Position numbers and translations under genes: made by a program. DNA of 33,490 nucleotides from positions 1-33,490 of the forward strand of contig NZ_MUMH01000095.1 in NCBI RefSeq assembly GCF_002155965.1, read 5' to 3'. Positions within the stretch are counted from its first letter, which is position 1; each line of letters begins with the position of its first letter. The notes beneath the pieces were generated by a model that ran no database searches, was not told where the DNA came from, and saw nothing but the letters and a program-made list of their open reading frames with translations. Source of the DNA: Allokutzneria sp. NRRL B-24872 (GTDB lineage: Bacteria > Actinomycetota > Actinomycetes > Mycobacteriales > Pseudonocardiaceae). Shown here piece after piece: positions 17,249 to 24,644 of this stretch.

Positions 17249-17470
17249 CTACTGCGCCTCGATCGGTCCGCCGCTGGCGCGGATCCGGACCGTGCAGCCG
17301 TGCAGGACCTTCGGGAGACCCAGGTCCGAGTCGGCTCCGTTGGCCACCCAGACGTCGACCGTGGGCTCGCCGTCGTGCTCACCCTGGCCGACCGCCACCA
17401 CGTCGTGGTGGTCGTCGATCCACTGCGATGCCTCGACCACCGCCGCGTTGATGTCCGGTTGCTCGGTCAT
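17249..17470 (-). CDS. 73-aa protein resembling the protease N-terminal segment
   Basis: This small protein starts at ATG 17470, one base after the stop of the upstream serine protease gene, so translation is probably coupled. No signal peptide or membrane helix is seen. The string DVVAVGQGEHDGEPTVDVWV then LPKVLHGCTVRIRASG follows the same pattern as the protease region NVVGVALGTKWQGG, ALTVLVDTKLPKE and DLVPPTISKMRTDVQ: a VV.V..G strand, a strand of T.-V-V type, an LPK motif, then a polar segment ending in a beta strand. It may be a separate copy of a propeptide-like domain, serving as a folding helper or inhibitor. The similarity was judged by eye, and the role is a guess. Confidence 0.7.
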   Translation of the reverse strand: MTEQPDINAAVVEASQWIDDHHDVVAVGQGEHDGEPTVDVWVANGADSDLGLPKVLHGCTVRIRASGGPIEAQ

Positions 17471-17471
17471 C

Positions 17472-18542
17472 TCACGGACGTACCCGGATACCGAGCAACG
17501 ACTCCACGAGCGCGATCCTGTTGACGATCGTCACCACAGCCGATCCGGCGAACAGCAGGCCGACGGCCTTGTTGTCGCGGTCGGCGACCAGGCTTCCGGA
17601 GTCGCCGCCCGCGGACATGTCGCTGGTCACGATCTGCTGCGCGAAGCGGGCGACCTTGCCGCCGCCGTAGTTGACATCGACGGTGGCGTTGATGTTCTGC
17701 ACCTTGCCGGTCGTCCAGTTCGTCGTCCTGCCGGTCTTCTGCACGACCATGCCGACGGTGGGCGCGTTGTTGACGTCCTTGATGTCACCGACCCAGAAGA
17801 TCCTGCGGTCGAGGTCGTGGAACTGCCCCTCGGCGATCGCCGCGTCGACCAGGTTGAGCGGGACCGGCTGGCCCGCCTGGATGAACTTGATCGGCACGAA
17901 GCGGCTCAGCCTGGCGATGACGTCGGCGGGGAAGGTTCCCCCGTCGAAGGGGCCGGGTTGCAGGATCGGGTCACCGATCGAGGCCGCGTTGGAGTTGGCC
18001 AGCACGTGGTTGTTGCTCAGGATGTAGTACCGCGACGGCTTGCCGGGGAAGGCGGAGGCGTCGTAGCAACAGGTGCCGAGCGTGCCGGCGGTGATCTTGA
18101 AGTGGCCGGCGCTAACCCCGCCGAAAGCTGGGCGGAAGCGCTTGGCCAGCGCGAACGGGCCGATGTTCTCGCGGGCAGCCAGCGCTACGTCGTCGAGTGC
18201 CAGCTGGCCCCCGATGGTGTCGAGCTGGTGCCCGTTGCCGAGCGCGGGCGGCGTGAGCATCTGCTCGACGGTCCGGCCCGCCTGGAGGACACCGACCTCC
18301 TGCACGTCCGTGCGCATCTTGGAGATCGTGGGCGGGACCAGGTCGTTCTTGTTCAGCGACTCCTTGGGGAGTTTGGTGTCCACCAGGACGGTCAGCGCCT
18401 TCTCGCCGGTGTCGAGCCCGCCCTGCCACTTGGTGCCGAGCGCCACGCCGACCACGTTCGGCATCGTCAGCAACGAATCTTGCTCGGCTGCCTGTACGGC
18501 GGCCAGTTCGTTGTACTCCTTGGGAAGCATGTTCTCGATCAT
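17472..18542 (-). CDS. Trypsin-like serine protease (S1/Nal1-like)
   Basis: This predicted serine protease has 356 aa from ATG 18542; ATG 18530 is an alternative. The longer in-frame extension to 18656 is arginine- and proline-rich and was not chosen. Residues about 10-100 form an alpha/beta N-terminal region (NVVGVALGTKW, ALTVLVDTKLPKE) that looks like a propeptide or regulatory domain. The protease domain carries the triad: H179 in ILSNNHVLA, D233 in NLVDAAIAE and S315 in SAGGDSGSLV. The oxyanion-loop sequence GDSGS is intact. No export signal is evident, so the site of action is unclear. It resembles Nal1-like bacterial proteases. A small gene for a propeptide-like protein follows. Confidence 0.85.
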   Translation of the reverse strand: MIENMLPKEYNELAAVQAAEQDSLLTMPNVVGVALGTKWQGGLDTGEKALTVLVDTKLPKESLNKNDLVPPTISKMRTDVQEVGVLQAGRTVEQMLTPPALGNGHQLDTIGGQLALDDVALAARENIGPFALAKRFRPAFGGVSAGHFKITAGTLGTCCYDASAFPGKPSRYYILSNNHVLANSNAASIGDPILQPGPFDGGTFPADVIARLSRFVPIKFIQAGQPVPLNLVDAAIAEGQFHDLDRRIFWVGDIKDVNNAPTVGMVVQKTGRTTNWTTGKVQNINATVDVNYGGGKVARFAQQIVTSDMSAGGDSGSLVADRDNKAVGLLFAGSAVVTIVNRIALVESLLGIRVRP

Positions 18543-19065
18543 CTGTCGTCGCCCCGCTCTTCGTTGAGCCGGTGGAGCTGCCGCCACGGCGCCCCTGGCA
18601 CGGCTGGACTGAGGGCGCCAGAGTTCACCGAGTCGAGGTGCCGGGCCAGACGCCAAGCGGGTGAGTGACGAGACAACTGATACCGAGAAACGATCTTACT
18701 ACGGACGCAAAGAGTTGAAGAATCCTTGCGGCGTAAGGGAAACAAGGGTAGACGGGGAATGGTGACGGTGACGTGCGCCCGCCCGTTCCCAGAACAACCA
18801 GGTGTGGTTACCCAGGTAGCATCCGTCTGTCCTTTGTGGACAGATGCTACGGCCGCGGGCGAGTGAACCGCTCACCGGGTACATGAGAGCGGTACCGGGC
18901 AGCCGGGAGCGGCGCCGGGCCGACGCGATCGTGAAGAGCGGGCCGGCCTTCCTCGCGGCCGAACTCCACCGCGCCGCGCTGATCGTCGGCCACACCGACA
19001 CCCATGAGGACGGGTCCGGCGTCGCGCCGATCCGCGCCGCCCGTGCCCCAGCGCGCACAAGCCTC
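18543..19065. other. Gene-poor 520-bp stretch upstream of the protease
   Basis: No convincing gene is seen. The stretch holds the presumed upstream region of the protease gene, including a minus-strand TAAGAT at about 18692-18697, an AT-richer zone (18670-18760), and a bulged hairpin at 18816-18850. GAGAAACGATC at 18686 partly resembles the LacI operator but lacks one A. Open frames on both strands here (for example 18844-19194 plus) are rich in Arg, Ala and Pro and lack ribosome-binding sites. Confidence 0.5.
18816..18850. other. Bulged hairpin
   Basis: GTAGCA (18816-18821) pairs with TGCTAC (18845-18850), and TCTGTCC (18826-18832) pairs with GGACAGA (18838-18844). A 4-nt bulge and a TTTGT loop complete it. 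It is not next to a recognised gene end, so it could be a terminator remnant, a regulatory RNA element or chance. Confidence 0.4.
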
Positions 19066-19488
19066 TCAGGCTGCGGTGGAGTGGCGACCTGCCGGGCGGA
19101 CCGGGTTGCGGTCGACGTGGTTGTGCGTGCTGGCGAGGCTGCGCGGGAGCTTCCGAGCTCCCAGCTTGAAGGGTCGGCGCGGGCGGTGTCGTGACCGTAC
19201 GTGCACGGGCAGCGGGACCGTCGGCTGCTCCACGCCTCGGGCGATCACGACGGGGCCCTTGTGTCGGTGACGGCCCCGGTAGCTCGGCTCGTCCAGGTCG
19301 GCGACGGGGTGGGTGCGGGTGGCGCGGACGGCTTCGGCGGTGCGGTGCGTGCGCCAGGCCGTGATCAGCTCGCGCAGCGGGCGCGAGCGGTTGAGTCCGA
19401 TGAAGGACAGCCTGTTCAGCACGTGGAAGCGGTGCAGCAGCACGAGCGTCGTCATGACCAGCAGGGGCGGCAGGGTGAACTCAAGCAT
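19066..19488 (-). CDS. Possible small membrane-anchored protein, unknown
   Basis: This is a 140-aa reading frame starting at ATG 19488 with GAGGAG 9 nt upstream. The N-terminus has one hydrophobic segment (FTLPPLLVMTTLVLLHRF). The rest is very basic with many Arg, His and Pro, which may mean the true gene is shorter or decayed. I do not recognise the family. The ribosome-binding site and helix are the only support. There is no operon partner. Confidence 0.4.
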   Translation of the reverse strand: MLEFTLPPLLVMTTLVLLHRFHVLNRLSFIGLNRSRPLRELITAWRTHRTAEAVRATRTHPVADLDEPSYRGRHRHKGPVVIARGVEQPTVPLPVHVRSRHRPRRPFKLGARKLPRSLASTHNHVDRNPVRPAGRHSTAA

Positions 19489-19724
19489 CGCGGCACGCTC
19501 CTCGTGCCACGGGTTGATTCGCGTAGCTGCCCATGCCTCGGGTCACCTCCGGGTTGTGCGGCCGACGGGGGAGCGTGCGACCGGAGATGGAGCGTAATGC
19601 ACGTTGCACTCCGATCGGCGCATGCAAACGAGTGCGTCTCCGCTTCGTCACCCGTTACTACCAGTGACTGAGATCTGCCCGTTGCCAACTCGTACCCGAC
19701 GTCCCGTTCGGGTCCGTCAACGCA

Positions 19725-19741
19725 CTGAACGGGTCGTTCAG
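19725..19741. repeat. CTGAACG-GGT-CGTTCAG palindrome
   Basis: This is a perfect 7-3-7 palindrome of the same form as CTGAATG-ACT-CATTCAG at 33378-33394. It lies just past the stop of the small minus-strand frame at 19745, and could be a terminator or a copy of a dispersed intergenic repeat family. Confidence 0.55.
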
Positions 19742-19744
19742 GGC

Positions 19745-19927
19745 TTAAGGCGGGGGTGAAGACTGGTGTGCCTGCGGAGTGCTGCGCGGCGTGGGGTGGT
19801 GGGAGCGCGGTCCCGGTGGCGTGGGGATGGCGGAGAGCTGCGGTGGCTGGGCGTCGTTCCACCAGGCCGTCTCCACCGGCACCCGCTCAACGTCCGGCGG
19901 GACGCCGAACTCCCGTTTCGTACTCAT
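19745..19927 (-). CDS. Possible 60-aa proline-rich peptide
   Basis: ATG 19927 has AGGAG 11 nt upstream, a slightly long spacing. The first 30 residues (MSTKREFGVPPDVERVP, then VETAWWNDAQPPQ) look protein-like; the rest is low-complexity Pro, Ser and His. The start codon and first five codons lie in one arm of a perfect inverted repeat. The other arm gives the same start, MSTKR, on the plus strand, followed by only nine more codons. I do not recognise it, and it could be a fragment of a duplicated gene start. Confidence 0.35.
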   Translation of the reverse strand: MSTKREFGVPPDVERVPVETAWWNDAQPPQLSAIPTPPGPRSHHPTPRSTPQAHQSSPPP

Positions 19928-19962
19928 AGCGGGGTCGGCTCCTGTTATGAGTACGAAACGGG
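19912..19962. repeat. Perfect 17-bp inverted repeat with 17-bp spacer
   Basis: CCCGTTTCGTACTCATA (19912-19928) and TATGAGTACGAAACGGG (19946-19962) are exact reverse complements separated by 17 bp. Each arm, read outward, holds ATGAGTACGAAACGG, so the same five-codon start (MSTKR) faces outward on both strands. There is no T-tract. Confidence 0.85.
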
Positions 19963-20003
19963 TTGCCCTGGACGGCGGTCAGGCGCGTTGAGGAGGGCGG
20001 CGG

Positions 20004-20735
20004 CTAGGCGTGGAGGCCGCCGGTGGCGTTGAGGATCTCGCCGGTGAGCCAGCGGCCGTCATGACCGGCGAGGAAGGCGATCACGTCGGCGACGTCGGAG
20101 GGCTGGCCCATGCGGCCGAGCGGGGTGAACTGGGTGAGCAGGTCGCGCACCTCGGGGGTGCTCGACGCGAGGAGCAGGTCGGTCTCGGTGGCTCCGGGGC
20201 GCACGACGTTGGCGGTGATCCCCCGGGCGCCGAGTTCGCGCGAGGCCACCTGGGTGATGAGCTCGGCGGCGGCCTTGCTGGCGCCGTACGCGGAGGTGGT
20301 GGGCAGGGGCAGCTGCACGTTCGCGGTGGAGACGGTGATGATGCGGCCGCCGTCGCGCATGTGCCGCGAAGCGTGCTGGACGGCCTCGAACACCGCCTTG
20401 GTGTTGAGCGCGAACAGCAGGTCGAAGTCGGCCTCGGTGAGCTCGTGCAGCAGCTTGGGGATGGTGGTCCCGGCGTTGTTCACCAGGATGTCCAGGCCGT
20501 CGATGTGCTCGGCGGCGGCGTCGAACATGCGCGCGACCGAACCGGGCTCGGACAGGTCGACCTGGACGCCGTGCGCCTTGCCGCCCTCCTCGGCGACCGC
20601 GCGCTCGACTTCGGCGGCGGCCGAAGCGTTGCTGGCGTAGGTGAACACGACGGTGGCGCCGTCGCGCGCGAGCCGGAGCACGACGGCCCTGCCGATGCCG
20701 CGCGAACCGCCTGTCACCACAGCGTTACGAGTCAT
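20004..20735 (-). CDS. SDR-family oxidoreductase (FabG-like)
   Basis: This 243-aa NAD(P)-dependent short-chain dehydrogenase starts at ATG 20735. The Rossmann motif is VTGGSRGIGRA (residues 7-17), followed by VDLSEPG (cofactor region), NNAGT (86-90) and the catalytic S136, Y150 and K154 (YGASK). The ending LTGEILNATGGLHA is classic for 3-oxoacyl-ACP reductase-like SDRs with the conserved GG near the C-terminus. The substrate cannot be deduced. The start overlaps the end of the LVIVD-repeat gene by 11 bp, so the two are co-transcribed on the minus strand. Confidence 0.93.
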   Translation of the reverse strand: MTRNAVVTGGSRGIGRAVVLRLARDGATVVFTYASNASAAAEVERAVAEEGGKAHGVQVDLSEPGSVARMFDAAAEHIDGLDILVNNAGTTIPKLLHELTEADFDLLFALNTKAVFEAVQHASRHMRDGGRIITVSTANVQLPLPTTSAYGASKAAAELITQVASRELGARGITANVVRPGATETDLLLASSTPEVRDLLTQFTPLGRMGQPSDVADVIAFLAGHDGRWLTGEILNATGGLHA

Positions 20736-22113
20736 GTCCGTTGCCCCCGGTGAACTTCAGGATGTCGACACCGCGCGCGTTGTCGGCGACGAAGAGAAGT
20801 CCACGGTGCCACAGGGGTTGCCACGAACGGGCGTCAGCGGGGCGGAAGTAGCCGACCTGCTTCGGCCTGCTCGGATCGCTGATGTCGAGGAAGCGCGTGC
20901 CCTGGCCGTAGAAGGACTGCGCGAGGACCTTGCCCTTGACGTCGAAGTAGTGCGCTGAACAGTCCCCACTACTGGGGTCGCTGCCTTCCTGGCCCGCGAC
21001 GCTCCAGGTGCCGATGGTGCTCAGGCGGTAGGGCTTCTCCGGAGTGGAACGCCAGCCCTCACCGCCGTAGGAGCCCTTCAGCGAGGAGATGACCAGCACG
21101 CCGTCCGCCGCGCAGCCGTCGGCGAAGTTCTCCTCGGTGGCGAACACGGTCTGGCCGTAGCCCCACGCGCCGATGTCGGGACCGTCGAGCACCTCGCGGC
21201 CGACAGGGCGGTAGCTGTTGTGCAGGAACTTGCTGGTGGCGGACAGCTCGGAGATCCCGCCGCCCGCGAAGGGCACGGGGTCGACGGCCGTCGCCCTGCG
21301 GAGCTTGCGCTGCACCGGGTCGAAGCGCAGGCCGTCAGTCCAGTAGCCGCGCACGCCACCTCGGCCGGAGACCCACGCGACACCGTCCGCGTCGACCTGC
21401 ACGTCGTGCGCGTAGTCGGTCTTGCCGTCGTTGCGCGCGGTGTCGATCGGGTTCGGGAAGACCTTGGGGTTGCGCGGATCGCGCACGTCGGTGACCCACA
21501 CCGGGCGCCCGCCCCAGTCCGCGGGCATGTGGCTGGCCTTGGCAGGGCCGCCGGTCCACAGGTAGCGGCAAGCGTTCACGCAGCTCGTCGTGTGGCCGGC
21601 CGGGATCTCCACGAACGTCAGCGTGGTGAGCTTCGCCGGGTCCGCCGCGTCCACGATGTAGACGCCGGACGTGCCGGTGGCGGTGGTGCCGCCGAACGCG
21701 CGCGGGTCGCGGGCCAGGAAGATCAGCTTGCGCTCGGGGTCGAGCTCGGTGTCCTCCATCTCCCACATGCCGGGCATGGAGATCTCGCTGAGCAGGCGGG
21801 GCTTCGCCGGATCTGCGGTGATGTCGTAGGACTTCAGCCCGAACTCGCCCGCGACGATCATGACGTCGCGCCGCGGGCGGGAGTACTGGAGGAAGTTGAC
21901 CGAGATCGCGCCTTGAGCCTCGGGCAGCGTGCCCAGCAGCTCCACGTTCTTCACGGCCGAGGTCTTGGCGGCCTTCGGCGCGCCCGCGGAGTGGGAGTGA
22001 CCCGATTGGGACGCGGTGCCGAAAGCTGGGGCGTCGCCGCACGCCCACGCGGGCACCCCCATCGCGAGCACGACCGCTGTGATCGCGGTGAGCAGTCCGG
22101 AACGCCTTGGCAT
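20725..22113 (-). CDS. Secreted LVIVD-repeat beta-propeller protein
   Basis: This exported protein has 462 aa from ATG 22113, preceded by GGGGG. An upstream in-frame GTG at 22131 is less likely. The signal peptide is RSGLLTAITAVVLAMGVPAWA. After a His/Ser linker (SQSGHSHSAG), repeated units follow: MIVAGEFGLKSYDITADPAKPRLL, SGVYIVDAADPAKLTTL, PVWVTDVRDPRNPKVF and RFLDISDPSRPKQVGYF. These are LVIVD-type blades of a propeller. Cysteines around SCVNACRY and GDCSAHYF may form disulfides. Such proteins are common in actinomycetes and have no established activity; binding or scaffolding outside the cell is likely. It overlaps the downstream SDR gene by 11 bp and diverges from the lipoprotein gene at 22197. 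Confidence 0.85.
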   Translation of the reverse strand: MPRRSGLLTAITAVVLAMGVPAWACGDAPAFGTASQSGHSHSAGAPKAAKTSAVKNVELLGTLPEAQGAISVNFLQYSRPRRDVMIVAGEFGLKSYDITADPAKPRLLSEISMPGMWEMEDTELDPERKLIFLARDPRAFGGTTATGTSGVYIVDAADPAKLTTLTFVEIPAGHTTSCVNACRYLWTGGPAKASHMPADWGGRPVWVTDVRDPRNPKVFPNPIDTARNDGKTDYAHDVQVDADGVAWVSGRGGVRGYWTDGLRFDPVQRKLRRATAVDPVPFAGGGISELSATSKFLHNSYRPVGREVLDGPDIGAWGYGQTVFATEENFADGCAADGVLVISSLKGSYGGEGWRSTPEKPYRLSTIGTWSVAGQEGSDPSSGDCSAHYFDVKGKVLAQSFYGQGTRFLDISDPSRPKQVGYFRPADARSWQPLWHRGLLFVADNARGVDILKFTGGNGHDS

Positions 22114-22145
22114 CACGTACCCCCGTAGCACCGAAGTCCAAGAGG

Positions 22146-22174
22146 AACTTAGAACCGGTAACGATTTCGCTCAA
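22146..22174 (-). promoter_or_regulatory. Promoter of the LVIVD-SDR operon
   Basis: On the minus strand, TTGAGC (22174-22169), a 17-bp spacer and TAAGTT (22151-22146) form a good promoter, giving a leader of about 25 nt. The spacer contains AACGATT (on the plus strand, 22160-22166), resembling the core of the LacI operators at 1737 and 12554. Confidence 0.6.
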
Positions 22175-22183
22175 GGGTTTTCG

Positions 22184-22189
22184 TAGGCT
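22184..22189 (+). promoter_or_regulatory. -10 element of a leaderless lipoprotein transcript
   Basis: TAGGCT lies 7 nt before ATG 22197, which has no ribosome-binding site. This fits transcription starting at or next to the start codon. No good -35 is seen. Confidence 0.5.
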
Positions 22190-22196
22190 TCACGCC

Positions 22197-23711
22197 ATGC
22201 GTCGCACAGTGGCTGGTCTGCTCGCAGTGCTGCTGCTCCTGCCGTCCGGGTGCTCCTCCGGGCCAACGGCGGAGCCCGGCGTGATCGCGGTCGGCCTGCG
22301 CGAACCCGCCAGCCTGTTGCCGGGACGGGTGGTCGACCTGCCGGGGCGCGAGATCACCGGCGCGCTGTGGGCGCCGTTGGCCGAACTGGGCGCGGCGGAC
22401 CAACCGCCCATTCCGGTCGCAGCCGAAACGATCACCAGCCCGAACCGTCTCTTGTGGACGGTCGTGCTCCGGCAGGGGTGGCGCTTCCACGACGGCAGCC
22501 CGGTCACCGCGCGGTCCTACGTCGGCGCCTGGGAGGCCGCGATGCGCGAGGGCTGGCCAGCCGCGCGCGTGCTCAATGACCAACTCCGCGTCGCAGGACT
22601 GCGCGCGGTCGACGAGCGCACGATCGAAGTGCGACTGCACCGGCCGCTCGGCGAGTTCCCCGCGGCGCTGACCAGTCCCGCGTTGTCGCCGTTGCCGGAA
22701 TCGGTGCTGGCGTCGCGGGACTGGGACGGCTTCGCGCGGCACCCGATCGGCAATGGGCCGTTCCGGCTGACCGGGCCGTGGGTGCTGGGCAAGGGCGCCC
22801 GCGCCGAGCCCTTCGACGGCTACGCGGGTTCGGTGCGGCCGAAGGCCCGTGGCGTGGACTTCAGGGTGGTCAGCGATCCCGTCGACCAGTTCGAGCAGGT
22901 CTCCTCCGGAGTGCTCGACCTGGCCACCGAGGTGCCGCCCAGCAAGCACGCCGCGATGCAGCAGCAGTACGCGGACCGGAACTGGAGCTGGCCGGAGCCG
23001 GAAACGACCTACCTCGCGTTCCCCCTGGCGGACAAGCGTTTCTCCGACATCTCGGTCCGGCACGCGATCTCGCTCGCCATCGACAGGGCCGAGCTGGCGA
23101 CCGGGCCGCTCGGCCACCAGGTCACTCCGGCGGCCTCGTTCGTGCCGCCCGCGCTGACCGGCGAAGCGGCCCCCGGCGCGTGTCGACCGTGCGCCCACGA
23201 CGCCCAGGCCGCTGGAGTTCTTCTGCGCCAAGGCAATGCCGACCTCGGCAAGGTGACACTGCACTTCGAGATGGAGGAGGCGGGCCAGCGCGGGTGGGTC
23301 TCGCGGATCGCCGAGCAGCTGCGCTCCGGGCTCGGCCTGCCCGATGTCGCGGTGCGCGGACTATCCGGAGAGGAGTACCGGAAAGCCTTGTCCAGCAAGA
23401 GCTTTGACGGGCCGTACGTGCTGCGGGTCAGTGCCGGGTACCCGAGCCCGCAGTCACTGCTCGAACCGATGTTGAGCGGTACCAACGCCGACGTGGATTC
23501 CATGCTCGGCGAGGCGGCCGTCGCGGAGACTCCTGCGGCGGCGCGGCGCTACTACCGGCTCGCGGAGAACACCGTGCTGCGCGAGCTGCCGATGACGCCG
23601 TTGTGGAGCGCGCACGGGCATCTCTACTGGTCCAAGGCGCTTTCCGGTGTTGTCACCGATCCCGTGCGAGGCGCGCTGCTCGACCGTATCGAGGTGCGCG
23701 GCCGCACCTAA
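22197..23711 (+). CDS. Orphan peptide/nickel-type ABC substrate-binding lipoprotein (SBP_bac_5)
   Basis: This extracytoplasmic binding protein has 504 aa from ATG 22197. The signal peptide RRTVAGLLAVLLLLPSGC ends in a lipobox-like LPSGC; Pro at -3 is unusual. The body follows the family 5 order: GVIAVGLREPASLLPG, ETITSPNRLLWTVVLRQGWRFHDGSPVTA, HPIGNGPFRLTGPW, FSDISVRHAISLAIDRAEL and PLWSAHGHLYWSKA. Such proteins serve oligopeptide and nickel importers, but no permease or ATPase is nearby, so it may partner with a transporter elsewhere or act as a sensor. It is divergent from the LVIVD-SDR operon. Its start is best explained as leaderless. Confidence 0.9.
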   Translation: MRRTVAGLLAVLLLLPSGCSSGPTAEPGVIAVGLREPASLLPGRVVDLPGREITGALWAPLAELGAADQPPIPVAAETITSPNRLLWTVVLRQGWRFHDGSPVTARSYVGAWEAAMREGWPAARVLNDQLRVAGLRAVDERTIEVRLHRPLGEFPAALTSPALSPLPESVLASRDWDGFARHPIGNGPFRLTGPWVLGKGARAEPFDGYAGSVRPKARGVDFRVVSDPVDQFEQVSSGVLDLATEVPPSKHAAMQQQYADRNWSWPEPETTYLAFPLADKRFSDISVRHAISLAIDRAELATGPLGHQVTPAASFVPPALTGEAAPGACRPCAHDAQAAGVLLRQGNADLGKVTLHFEMEEAGQRGWVSRIAEQLRSGLGLPDVAVRGLSGEEYRKALSSKSFDGPYVLRVSAGYPSPQSLLEPMLSGTNADVDSMLGEAAVAETPAAARRYYRLAENTVLRELPMTPLWSAHGHLYWSKALSGVVTDPVRGALLDRIEVRGRT

Positions 23712-23831
23712 AGGCGCCGCGGCTTCCTCAAAGTGCACGCCCGCAGCTGATTCCTTGTCACTGCTGGGAATCTGCCGGACTCTCGGTGTCGAGCCACGCC
23801 AGTTCCGCGTGGCACGGCCGTGGGGGTCTGA

Positions 23832-24644
23832 ATGCCTTATCTGACATGGATGGCCGACGTCCTGCGCGATGCGGGACTTCGGGTCGTAGAAGTGGACGGC
23901 TGGCAGAGCCGGGGATATCGCGGCGGTATGAGCGACGTCCGCGGCGTGCTGCTGCACCACACCGTGGGCGCGCCGACCGGGAACTTCCCCTCGCTCGGGT
24001 TCCTCCTCAGCGGTGCCCCGCCGGAGAAGCCGCCGCCGCTGGCCAACCTCGGCCTCGCCAGGGACGGCACGTGGTACACGATCGCGGCCGGGCTGGCCAA
24101 CCACGCCGGGAGGGGCAGGCTGCCGGGATTCCCGGTGGACCGCGGCAATCCGCACCTGATCGGTGTCGAGGCCGAGTCGACCGGCGCCGACCACGGTGAC
24201 TGGACCCAAGCGCAGGTGGAGAGCTACCCGCACGGCGTCGCCGCGCTGCTGCGCCACCTCGGTCTGCCCGCAGATCGGGCGTTCGCGCACAAGGAATGGG
24301 CACCGACCCGCAAGAAGGACCCCGCCGGGTGGCCCGGCGGCATCAACGGTTTCCGCGACACGGTTCGCGCTCATCTGGAGGACGACATGCCGCTCAGCGA
24401 TCAGGACATCTTCCGCATCTGGGACTTCAAGGCGCACGAGCTGAACAACCCCGCAACGGTGCACTCCGCCGCGGTGTGGCTGGTCGGCGCCAACATGGCC
24501 GCCTGGCAGAGCGCCGGTGCGCAGAAGGAGATCGCGGGACTGCGCGCCGCCGTGGAGAAGCTGGCCGAGGCCGTCGGCGCGGCGCAGGGTGTCAACCCCG
24601 ACGACCTCAAGAAGGCGATCAGCGACACCGCCGACCGGATCTAG
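23832..24644 (+). CDS. Endolysin-like N-acetylmuramoyl-L-alanine amidase
   Basis: This amidase_2/PGRP-type peptidoglycan hydrolase has 270 aa; GGGGGTC precedes ATG 23832. Metal and catalytic candidates are H42-H43 (LLHHTVG), H91 (ANHAG), H153-K154 (FAHKEW) and D163 (KKDPAGWPGG). This order matches amidases that cut the MurNAc-L-Ala bond. There is no signal peptide. Residues about 205-270 form a helical tail (EIAGLRAAVEKLAEAVGAA, NPDDLKKAISDTADRI) like the C-terminal part of actinophage endolysins. No holin, tail gene or other phage gene is near, so it may be a domesticated lysin. Its stop overlaps that of the aldo/keto reductase by 4 bp (CTAG). Confidence 0.88.
   Translation: MPYLTWMADVLRDAGLRVVEVDGWQSRGYRGGMSDVRGVLLHHTVGAPTGNFPSLGFLLSGAPPEKPPPLANLGLARDGTWYTIAAGLANHAGRGRLPGFPVDRGNPHLIGVEAESTGADHGDWTQAQVESYPHGVAALLRHLGLPADRAFAHKEWAPTRKKDPAGWPGGINGFRDTVRAHLEDDMPLSDQDIFRIWDFKAHELNNPATVHSAAVWLVGANMAAWQSAGAQKEIAGLRAAVEKLAEAVGAAQGVNPDDLKKAISDTADRI

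Larger units (their letters stand above)
19489..20003. other. Gene-poor 515-bp stretch with palindromes
   Basis: No protein family was recognised here. The stretch contains a 17-bp palindrome at 19725, a small minus-strand reading frame at 19745-19927 and a perfect 17-bp inverted repeat at 19912-19962. A 24-codon frame at 19597-19671 has GGAGATGGAG upstream of its ATG but no recognisable product. Confidence 0.5.

Noticed and set aside
18543-18656. N-terminal extension of the serine protease to 18656
   Set aside because: The added residues are Arg-, Pro- and Ala-rich with no ribosome-binding site and resemble translated noncoding GC-rich DNA.
18686-18700. GAGAAACGATC near the protease promoter as a third LacI operator
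   Set aside because: It lacks one A of the AAAACGATT core and does not follow a matching promoter, so it was not called.
18844-19194. Plus-strand 116-codon frame in the gene-poor stretch
   Set aside because: It has no ribosome-binding site, no recognisable domain and biased Arg/Ala content.
19597-19671. 24-codon frame with a good ribosome-binding site
   Set aside because: It has no downstream gene to regulate, no homology that I can recognise, and could occur by chance.
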